Part shown: one piece after another, positions 15,693-21,601 of the stretch
Layout of the letters: each line of letters begins with the position of its first letter
Numbering within the stretch: position 1 is the stretch's first letter
From: Candidatus Taylorbacteria bacterium RIFCSPLOWO2_02_FULL_44_35
GTDB lineage: Bacteria > Patescibacteriota > Minisyncoccia > Phycocordibacterales > DSPV01
Reading direction: 5' to 3'
DNA length: 33,808 nt
Assembly (NCBI GenBank): GCA_001822695.1
Contig: MHSF01000026.1
Location: 1-33,808 of the forward strand
The notes under the pieces: generated by a model
Database searches by the model: none
Told to the model about the DNA's origin: nothing
What the model saw: the letters and a program-made list of their open reading frames with translations, nothing else
Made by a program: the position numbers and the translations under genes

Positions 15693-16078
15693 GCCTCGGA
15701 CATTTCCGCTAGGGCTACTCGCACCTAGATGTCTAGGTTTCCTGCTTATCCTCGCCATTCCCGCTCTGCGGAGCGGGCGCTCGGGCGCCATACTGTTTGG
15801 GGGAAGGAAGGAATCCTTCCCCCAGCTTCGCCTCGTCTCGGCAGGGCTCGACCAACCGGCTCAGCCAACCCCCTTTCTCGTTTTCATATCGGCTGTGTGT
15901 GGTATCGCTTTCGCTTCGGATTTCTGCATTGCAAGATTACGGCGGCGCTCATCCTTTAGTCATGGAGCCAAAAGTATTTTTCTACTGAAAAATCTTTCAG
16001 CCCTATCTCGCGCCGTCGCGCTCCGACCTTGCGAAGCTCCACGCCTTCGCTTCTCACCCTAGCGGAAATGTCCGAGGC
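15693..16078. repeat. 386-bp segment bounded by 22-bp perfect inverted repeats
   Basis: 15693-15714 (starting GCCTCGGACATTTCC) is the exact reverse complement of 16057-16078. A second, imperfect inverted pair (15661-15675 with about 15952-15965, TGACTAAA core) overlaps it. The enclosed 342 bp contain several perfect hairpins and no gene. This is the shape of a miniature transposable element or of a closing stem of a large RNA. No clear target-site duplication is visible. Confidence 0.7.
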
Positions 16079-16085
16079 TCAAATG

Positions 16086-16148
16086 CATCGTGCTTACCCC
16101 AGCGTGTGCGAGTACGCACACGCTTTGCCCACCCGTGCGCGCACGATG
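16086..16148. repeat. Two-level hairpin downstream of the CheY-like gene
   Basis: The outer arms CATCGTGC (16086-16093) and GCACGATG (16141-16148) enclose a perfect 10-bp stem with loop AGTA (16101-16124). It lies just past the stop of the leftward response regulator gene. There is no U-tract, so it may act as a processing or mRNA-stabilising structure rather than an intrinsic terminator. Confidence 0.6.
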
Positions 16149-16168
16149 GAGACTCCCTTAACTCAAAA

Positions 16169-16579
16169 TTAGACCTGCCGAGAAAGTCGTTCTCTGATTT
16201 TTTCTACTAAATCTTCGATTGTATAGTTTGATTTCACTAAATAGTAAGCAGGTTCATCGTTAGTGATTGCCGCCATAATTTTGTCATCATCCGCACTAAG
16301 ATTTGTCAGTAGTATGATTGGAACTTTCTTCCCCCACTCATTGCCCTCTCGCAACTTTTTCATCATCGTTAAACCATCCATCTTGGGCATTATGATATCA
16401 AGTAAAATAATATCAGGGCGTTCGCGAAGCGCTGTCGCTAACCCCTCCTCACCATCCCTTGCTTCAAGAACACTAAAACCCTCTTTGACAAACTTGTCAT
16501 GAAGCACATCTCGTAGCGATTTTTCATCCTCAACCTCTTCAATCACCAGTATTTTTTTGTCTTTTAATTCGTCGGTCAT
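16169..16579 (-). CDS. Single-domain response regulator (CheY-like)
   Basis: A stand-alone receiver domain of 136 aa. Acidic residues lie in VIEEVEDEKSLRD, the phospho-acceptor Asp in ILLDIIMPKMDG, the switch Thr in LLTNLSADD and the conserved Lys in YLVKSNY. There is no DNA-binding output domain, so it probably acts by protein contact like CheY. The acidic loop is slightly longer than usual. It is the last gene of the leftward unit and is similar in pattern to the regulator at 21181-21579 (both share ILLTNLSA/IILTNLSA and a YL-K-S ending), so the two are probably paralogues serving the kinase between them. Confidence 0.92.
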   Translation of the reverse strand: MTDELKDKKILVIEEVEDEKSLRDVLHDKFVKEGFSVLEARDGEEGLATALRERPDIILLDIIMPKMDGLTMMKKLREGNEWGKKVPIILLTNLSADDDKIMAAITNDEPAYYLVKSNYTIEDLVEKIRERLSRQV

Positions 16580-16645
16580 AGCTCAAATGTTAATAGTTTT
16601 TAAACAAGAGGATGTTTTTCTTATCCATCAAAAGAAGCTCCGCAA

Positions 16646-16996
16646 TCAATCGGTGACATATTTTATATACTCAACTTGAATACGAGCAATCTCGTTTTCA
16701 TCAAGATGACCTATTTTCTCCTGCAAGAGGCTTATATCAGCAGCAAATGATTGGTAGAGAAGAACAAAAGAAATCGTAGTTAACCCGCTGTGCTTCGTTG
16801 GCAGTATTTCTATCACGTATTTTTGATGAGTTTTCTTTTGAACAGAGGTACACGGGGCAACAGTAACAGTTTCGCCTGTTACTTGTGTCACAATAACATG
16901 TGGCCGAATTCCTTTTTGTATATGCCCCACTGCATTCGCATTATCAATAAGCCACACATCTCCCTTTCGTATGTTTTTATGTTCTGTTTTTTGCAT
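16646..16996 (-). CDS. PemK/MazF-family toxin
   Basis: A 116-aa protein with the opening of MazF/PemK ribonucleases, KGDVWLIDN...GIRPHVIV, and the later VTVAPCTS strand. The C-terminal half ends with a helix LDENEIARIQVEYIKYV as in the family. These toxins cut mRNA, often at short sites, when the antitoxin is degraded. A 53-codon ORF overlaps its start out of frame and could encode the partner. The locus sits between the histidine kinase and the last response regulator of the leftward unit, perhaps as a later insertion. Confidence 0.8.
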   Translation of the reverse strand: MQKTEHKNIRKGDVWLIDNANAVGHIQKGIRPHVIVTQVTGETVTVAPCTSVQKKTHQKYVIEILPTKHSGLTTISFVLLYQSFAADISLLQEKIGHLDENEIARIQVEYIKYVTD

Positions 16997-17138
16997 GAAT
17001 AATCACTTGCTGTTGTAAAGCGGTTCTCTTCCAAAATTCAGATTCACCTATGACTCGACGCGATTCACCATAAAAAGACCTTCGAAGTTTTTTCTTGGAT
17101 GTAACAAAACTACCTTTTTTTATCTTTATTTCTTTCAT
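16977..17138 (-). CDS. Small basic protein, possible partner of the PemK-like toxin (53 aa)
   Basis: An ORF below usual size cut-offs starts at ATG 17138 (MKEIKIKKGSFVTSKKKL) and stops 20 bases inside the toxin gene. It has a promoter placed for leaderless translation. Position and overlap are those of an antitoxin gene. The protein is basic, however, with FYGESRRVIGESEFWKR in the middle, and lacks the acidic C terminus common in MazE-type antitoxins. I therefore call it a candidate only. Confidence 0.45.
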   Translation of the reverse strand: MKEIKIKKGSFVTSKKKLRRSFYGESRRVIGESEFWKRTALQQQVIIHAKNRT

Positions 17139-17144
17139 ATTGAA

Positions 17145-17172
17145 ATATTACCACAACAGTCCGGCAATTCAA
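17145..17172 (-). promoter_or_regulatory. Candidate leaderless promoter of the 53-aa ORF / PemK pair
   Basis: On the - strand TTGAAT (17167-17172) and TAATAT (17145-17150) are 16 bp apart. The expected start coincides with the A of the ATG at 17138. If active it separates toxin expression from the kinase gene upstream. Confidence 0.4.
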
Positions 17173-17187
17173 AGCCGTCGTTCAGGC

Positions 17188-19062
17188 TTAATGAGCCGCT
17201 TGGTAACGCCTTTCCTCCTTTTTCATCCCACCCAGAGGAAGTGTAACAAAAAAAGTCGTACCTGGATTTTCCTTTGCCACGCCGTAGCCTTCGGCGGACT
17301 TCGTCTCGCCAGAGGCAGACTCCGTCCTGCCGACGGCGGAGGCGGGAGACTCAAACCATATTTTTCCGCCAGAATTTTCAACGATTGATTTGACAATGTA
17401 AAGACCTAAACCCGTTCCGTCGGTGTCTTTCTCTCTCACATTATCGGCTCGGAAGAACTTAGTGAATATCTTACCTTGCTGGTTTTTGGGGATGCCATAG
17501 CCCGTATCAGAAACTTTGATTTGAATGTTCTTTTTATCAAAAGAAATAACAACCTCAATCTTCCCACCTTGTGGCGTATATTCCACGGCGTTGGCTAGAA
17601 GATTTTGAAAGACCATACGGAGAAGCTTCGGGTCGGTCAAGAACGGTGGGATATCTTTACTGAAATTTTCTATAAGTACAAGCTTTTTCTTTTCAATTTT
17701 AGGTTTTTGTTCATTGAGCACGCTTCCAGCAAGTGCAACGACATCGGTTGGCTTTGGTTCCATCTTAAATGTCCCGAGCTCAAGACGAGAAACGTCCAAA
17801 AGAGTGTTGACAAGTTCGATCATTCGCTGATTGCCTTGATAGATTTCATCAAGATATTTCTTTTGCTTGGGAATAACCGTACCAACATCTCCCTTTAAAA
17901 TCATTTCTGTATACCAGCTGATGGTAGTCAGCGGAGTACGAAGCTGATGCGAGGCAAGAGAGACGAATTCGCTCTTGGTTTTGTCAATCTCTTTTTCTCT
18001 TGTAATATCTCTGAATACACTAATAGCGCCGATTGTTTGGCTTCCTATCTTGACTGGAGATACGGTAAATGCAACCGGAAACTTTGTCTTATCCTTCCGG
18101 GTATAAAAATAAGTTGCGGTGGTATTAGTGGCGTCTGTGATAGTAGTCTTTCTTTTGTGGAGGGCGAGGAAAAGCGGTCCCTCAGTTGGCGGTACTAGCT
18201 TGCCATTTTCAGTTGCGAGTGCAATTACCTCTGACCATATCTTACCAAGTACTTCTTGGCTACTCCAACCCGTAGCTACTTCTGCCGCTTGGTTTATAAA
18301 CCCCACTCTCATGTCCTGACCTGAGAACACTACCCCGTCGCCAATACTTACAAGCATAGCTTCGTTTTTTGCTTGTGCTTCGGCAATTCTATCTCGTTCT
18401 CTTTCCAAATCCTCCAAAAGATTGAAGGCTGCCTTGCGCATATTATTAAGCTCTTCGACCCGTACCGTTAGGGATTTAGTTTGTTCAGCAACATTTTCCT
18501 CCAATCTTTTTATATACTCGGACGAGTCACTCTCGGATTCTTTTTTCTCTTCTTTAGAGGAAGGCGCCGTTGTTTCAATGGGTGATGATTTTCCATTAAT
18601 TAATAACATACCAGTAGTCACATCAAAAAGAACCGACCGACCTACAACGCCACCGAGTTGTTCGTCTGTAATCTTGATGCCTAATTCCTGTAGGGTGTTT
18701 CGTATTGCTACAATATTTTCTTTTCCAATATCAGGTGTGTTTGGCATAACCTGTGCGCCACCCACAAGACGAGCAGTCAACGCAACCCCTCTGGCGCCCA
18801 ATTCCAGCATTTGTTTGATAAGCTCATGTATAGCATGATTGGCATACTTCAAGGCATCTGCGTCTTCGGCATTAATAGACGGTGAAGAAGGAAGCATGAC
18901 ATGAGCAATGCCGCCGATTTTTCTTTCCTCATCATACAGAATTACTGCCACGCAACTTCCCAATGTCAGACATTGCAAAAAGGCAGGGGTATTGATGGCC
19001 TTCACTTCGCCCGTGGCGACTTCGATAGTCCTGTTTTCTTTTGTTTCAGTAAGTGTATTCAT
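17188..19062 (-). CDS. CheD-PAS-histidine kinase fusion protein
   Basis: A soluble 624-aa protein joining a chemotaxis-type deamidase to a kinase. Residues about 12-160 form a CheD domain with LGSCVAVILYD (Cys37) and GGIAHVMLP (His54); the 17-residue spacing matches the catalytic Cys/His of known CheD. A coiled coil (about 180-235) leads to a PAS domain (about 233-355), then HisKA with SHQLRTPLT (His372) and a HATPase domain with N box Asn491, DTGYGIP and GTGLGL. No membrane segment is seen, so input must come from a partner. Its ATG overlaps the stop of the HAMP receptor gene (ATGA). A 25-codon palindromic insertion lies near the C terminus. Confidence 0.9.
   Translation of the reverse strand: MNTLTETKENRTIEVATGEVKAINTPAFLQCLTLGSCVAVILYDEERKIGGIAHVMLPSSPSINAEDADALKYANHAIHELIKQMLELGARGVALTARLVGGAQVMPNTPDIGKENIVAIRNTLQELGIKITDEQLGGVVGRSVLFDVTTGMLLINGKSSPIETTAPSSKEEKKESESDSSEYIKRLEENVAEQTKSLTVRVEELNNMRKAAFNLLEDLERERDRIAEAQAKNEAMLVSIGDGVVFSGQDMRVGFINQAAEVATGWSSQEVLGKIWSEVIALATENGKLVPPTEGPLFLALHKRKTTITDATNTTATYFYTRKDKTKFPVAFTVSPVKIGSQTIGAISVFRDITREKEIDKTKSEFVSLASHQLRTPLTTISWYTEMILKGDVGTVIPKQKKYLDEIYQGNQRMIELVNTLLDVSRLELGTFKMEPKPTDVVALAGSVLNEQKPKIEKKKLVLIENFSKDIPPFLTDPKLLRMVFQNLLANAVEYTPQGGKIEVVISFDKKNIQIKVSDTGYGIPKNQQGKIFTKFFRADNVREKDTDGTGLGLYIVKSIVENSGGKIWFESPASAVGRTESASGETKSAEGYGVAKENPGTTFFVTLPLGGMKKEERRYQAAH
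17272..17346 (-). repeat. 75-bp palindromic in-frame insertion in the kinase gene
   Basis: Related kinases run directly from GGKIWFES to a segment like ENPGTTFFVTLPL. Here 25 codons (residues 573-597, starting PASAVGRTESASG) separate them. The DNA is GC-rich and imperfectly self-complementary (GCCTTCGGCGGACTTCG against the CCGCCGTCGGCAGGACGG side). It keeps the frame and falls in a loop after the last helix of the ATPase domain. It resembles in principle the palindromic elements inserted in Rickettsia genes. Confidence 0.65.
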
Positions 19063-20057
19063 ACCTTTTTGTCTGACGGACGCTGTTTCTCAAGTTCTTT
19101 TTTGAGCTCGACCATTTTAAGCTCTCGCCCCACAGTCGCTTTGTTAAATACTTCAAGTTGATGTATTTGCTCTTTGAGAAGATTTTCCGCCGCGGTAAGC
19201 TGCTGATTAGAGGCTCGAAGCTGTTGGGTGCTTGCGTTGAGCTGCTGGTTTGATGCGCGAATCTGCTGGTTAGAGGCTTTTAATTGCTGATTGGCAGCAT
19301 CAAGGTCTCGTGTCCGGTCACGCACTTTTTGTTCCAGCCCCGCGTAGGATTCTTTTAATTTGCCCGCCATTTCATTAAATAATTTCCCCAATGCCCCAAA
19401 CTCATCTTTGCTTTTTATTTCAAGTTTATAATCGAGATTCCCGCCGGCAATAGTTTTTGTTCCTTCGCTAAGTCTGCGCAACGAACCATTCATTGAGCGG
19501 CTTATTGAATACGACCAAATTGAAATTGCGCTAATGATAAATGCCAAAATAGCCATAACAAATTCAAACAAATATCCGGCTAAAATTAAACCTTTGCGGC
19601 TTAATTCAGATAAAACCAACATATTTGAAACACGCTCTTGAGTTTTCACCGAAAGCTGGTCTGTTAACCGCCCTATAATTGTTTCGCTCTTGCCTTGTTC
19701 AACAGCTCCAACAAGCTGGTCAAAAAGCGTCTTGGTGTCTAAGGAAACCTGGAGGGTATATTCAAATAATGCTTCTTCTTTGGGCGTGGTAAAAATAGGC
19801 TTGCCTTCGTTCAAATATGTTGATAAAGATTGGTACACAATATTCCACTGGGCTTTTGGCCGTTCAGATGAATGTGAAATATACTCATGCTGAAGCGATA
19901 TTAGATGGAACGAATTCTCTGTAATTTTTTGCGCCAGTTGCTGTTTTTGCTGCAATCTTTGCAAATTAAAAACAAAAAGAAGCGTCGCGCCAATAAAAAT
20001 TATCGCGAGGATAATCAGGATATTAGAACTTAATCTAAGTTTTGTGCTTACTTTCAT
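19059..20057 (-). CDS. HAMP-domain receptor without output domain
   Basis: A 332-aa membrane protein: segment 1 about 12-32, a helical extracytoplasmic domain about 33-158, segment 2 about 160-182, HAMP about 183-236, then a long coiled coil to the end. It has neither kinase nor MCP signalling tip. The coiled coil contains five consecutive heptads of the type ASNQQLR (about 254-290). The gene overlaps the CheD-kinase by ATGA and follows a substrate-binding protein gene after one base. I infer that it senses a ligand, directly or via that protein, and passes the signal to the soluble kinase in trans. Confidence 0.85.
   Translation of the reverse strand: MKVSTKLRLSSNILIILAIIFIGATLLFVFNLQRLQQKQQLAQKITENSFHLISLQHEYISHSSERPKAQWNIVYQSLSTYLNEGKPIFTTPKEEALFEYTLQVSLDTKTLFDQLVGAVEQGKSETIIGRLTDQLSVKTQERVSNMLVLSELSRKGLILAGYLFEFVMAILAFIISAISIWSYSISRSMNGSLRRLSEGTKTIAGGNLDYKLEIKSKDEFGALGKLFNEMAGKLKESYAGLEQKVRDRTRDLDAANQQLKASNQQIRASNQQLNASTQQLRASNQQLTAAENLLKEQIHQLEVFNKATVGRELKMVELKKELEKQRPSDKKV
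19188..19298 (-). repeat. Five 21-bp repeats encoding QQ heptads
   Basis: Codons 254-290 of the HAMP receptor form five successive 7-residue units with Gln pairs at 257/258, 264/265, 271/272, 278/279 and 285/286. Each unit reads A-(S/A)-(N/T)-Q-Q-(L/I)-x. DNA repeats are diverged (same amino acids, several different codons), so the pattern has been kept at the protein level rather than arising by recent slippage. Confidence 0.8.
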
Positions 20058-20058
20058 A

Positions 20059-21114
20059 TTATTTGATTATTGTAACTGCTTCGGGTTTTACTTTTTGGAG
20101 AGCGTCCAAATAAATATAATCTAGATAATTCGGAACCTCCGTCTTGTTAGTCAGTTTATTTTGAATAGCCCAGCGGGCCTCATCTTCAATTACTTGAATT
20201 ATGGTTTGATCCATAAAAAGCCGTAATTGAAAATCGTTCCAAACCGAAGAAACGAAATTCTTGTCTATGCCCAATCTTTGAGAAACAATAGCAACAGCTT
20301 GGTCTCTGTTGTTTTGGATAAAATCCTCTGCTTGTTTAATTGCTTCCAAAAACCTGATTATTGCTTCGGGATGATTTTGAAGAAACTGCTGGTTAGTAAC
20401 AAAATAAAAATCTTCTCGGAAAATTTTGTTATTGGGAAAAGTAATACTCTTGGCTCCTAATGATTTTTGAGCATTATAAATGTTCGGCTGCCAGGTAGAA
20501 ATCGCATCTACGGCCCCGGCAGCTATGTTTTGAGTCAATTGACCAGTTGGCAAGTCTACTATTTCCACATCAGAAAACTGAATGTTGTTAGTATCCAAAA
20601 ACAAACCGAGAAAGTAGTGGCCGGTAGAGCCTTTGGTCACGCCAAACAAACCGAGAAAGTAGTGGCCGGTAGAGCCTTTGGTCACGCCAATCTTCTTGCC
20701 GCGCAAATCTCCTGGCTTGGTTATGCCTCGATCGGTTCGAGCAAGCACAAAAACATCATTATAAGAAGAAACCATCCCCGCGGTAATCGCAAAGTCACTG
20801 CGCGTAAAACTATTAAACATAATCGGCGTTTGCGCCACAGTCACCATATCCAAACCGCCTTTGTCTAACATGGATGTAAAAGCGGCTCGCCCGGAATCAA
20901 ATTCTTTTATGGTTACTTCTGTGCCGTTTTCCTGAAAATAGCCCTTGTTTTCGGCCACCCACACCAATGAGGGTAAAAGGCTTTTCTCCACACCGACAGT
21001 AATTTTCTCAATCGGGCCGGTGTATTTTGGAATTGACTTAGATTGCCACCACACGATACCGACAACAACGATAATAATTACTGCAACAACTAATATAATA
21101 ATTTTTTTATTCAT
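20059..21114 (-). CDS. Orphan substrate-binding protein, NMT1/ThiY/SsuA-like
   Basis: Periplasmic-type binding protein anchored by an N-terminal hydrophobic segment (about 4-24). The pattern KITVGVEKSLLPSLVWVAENKGYF, LDMVTVAQTP, LRGKKIGVTKGSTGHYFLG and DAISTWQPN is that of nitrate/sulfonate/pyrimidine-precursor binding proteins (type 2 fold). No permease or ATPase gene is nearby; the next gene is a HAMP receptor, one base away, so a sensory role is more likely than uptake. Start ATG 21114 gives 351 aa; an upstream in-frame TTG is less likely. A perfect 45-bp duplication repeats the GVTKGSTGHYFLGLF segment in the ligand-binding lobe. Confidence 0.88.
   Translation of the reverse strand: MNKKIIILVVAVIIIVVVGIVWWQSKSIPKYTGPIEKITVGVEKSLLPSLVWVAENKGYFQENGTEVTIKEFDSGRAAFTSMLDKGGLDMVTVAQTPIMFNSFTRSDFAITAGMVSSYNDVFVLARTDRGITKPGDLRGKKIGVTKGSTGHYFLGLFGVTKGSTGHYFLGLFLDTNNIQFSDVEIVDLPTGQLTQNIAAGAVDAISTWQPNIYNAQKSLGAKSITFPNNKIFREDFYFVTNQQFLQNHPEAIIRFLEAIKQAEDFIQNNRDQAVAIVSQRLGIDKNFVSSVWNDFQLRLFMDQTIIQVIEDEARWAIQNKLTNKTEVPNYLDYIYLDALQKVKPEAVTIIK
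20599..20688 (-). repeat. Perfect 45-bp tandem duplication inside the binding-protein gene
   Basis: 20599-20643 and 20644-20688 are identical, adding 15 codons in frame (GVTKGSTGHYFLGLF twice). Total identity implies a very recent event or an assembly artefact. In relatives the first copy alone is continuous with LDTNNI-like sequence. Confidence 0.9.
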
Positions 21115-21118
21115 ATAA

Positions 21119-21163
21119 TTATTTTTTCTTAAGCTCCTCAATTTCTTTTTTGAGTTCCACCAT
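21119..21163 (-). pseudogene. 14-codon relic matching the HAMP receptor C terminus
   Basis: Between the response regulator and the binding-protein gene, a mini-ORF reads MVELKKEIEELKKK and then stops. It closely matches the end of the HAMP receptor (MVELKKELEKQ, residues 315-325). Its stop is 4 bases before the ATG at 21114. I take it as the tail of a lost receptor paralogue; a translated leader peptide is an alternative. Confidence 0.45.
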
Positions 21164-21180
21164 TTTTAACTATGTTTATT

Positions 21181-21579
21181 TCAACCTTTAGTACCTTGTG
21201 TTTCCAATATCTCTTCTATTTTCTTAACGACATCATGAAGCTTCCAATCTGATTTGATCAAGTAGTGCATTGGCTTATGCGTTACTATATCCTCTACCAG
21301 CTGTTCTTTGGTCGCGCTTAGGTTCGTGAGAATAATAACGGGAACTTTTTCTCCCCACGCGTCTTCACGAATATGCTTGAGAGCAGTCATACCGTCCATT
21401 TCCGGCATCACAAGGTCGAGCAAGATAAGGTCGGGGTGCTTTCCGAGTGCAATCTCTACTCCTTCTTTGCCGTTTTTTGCCTCAAGGGGGTTAAACTTTT
21501 TGAGGCGAAGTATATCCGCAATCGCTTCGCGCAAACTCTTTTCATCCTCTGCTATCAGTATTGTTTTTTGTGTGTTCAT
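21181..21579 (-). CDS. Single-domain response regulator (CheY-like)
   Basis: A receiver domain of 132 aa starting at ATG 21579 (MNTQKTILIAEDEKSLR); an upstream extension to 156 aa lacks receiver similarity and is not used. The acidic pair lies in IAEDEKS, the phospho-acceptor Asp in ILLDLVMPEMDG, the switch Thr in ILTNLSATK and the Lys in YLIKSDWK. There is no effector domain. It lies 22 nt after the cohesin-protein stop and before the binding-protein gene, tying the surface genes to the signalling genes in one transcription unit. Confidence 0.93.
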   Translation of the reverse strand: MNTQKTILIAEDEKSLREAIADILRLKKFNPLEAKNGKEGVEIALGKHPDLILLDLVMPEMDGMTALKHIREDAWGEKVPVIILTNLSATKEQLVEDIVTHKPMHYLIKSDWKLHDVVKKIEEILETQGTKG

Positions 21580-21601
21580 AATGTTTTTTAGATTAATTAA
21601 T

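Larger units (their letters stand above)
15172..16168. other. About 1 kb of structured, repeat-rich non-coding DNA
   Basis: I find no convincing gene here. A 90-codon frame on the - strand (15208-15480) and several + strand frames have Arg/Ser-rich translations that run across hairpins, and I do not call them. Perfect hairpins include 15311-15317/15321-15327, 15424-15431/15436-15443, 15760-15766/15771-15777, 15799-15808/15814-15823 and 16101-16110/16115-16124. Longer inverted repeats are listed separately. A 30-bp sequence occurs twice in direct orientation (15451-15480 and 16028-16057, 25 identities), beginning CTTGCGAAGCTCCA. It may hold a large structured RNA or decayed mobile elements. 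Confidence 0.6.

Noticed and set aside
15634-16062. 142-aa frame on the + strand
   Set aside because: Overlaps the 22-bp inverted repeats and hairpins with no protein-like pattern.
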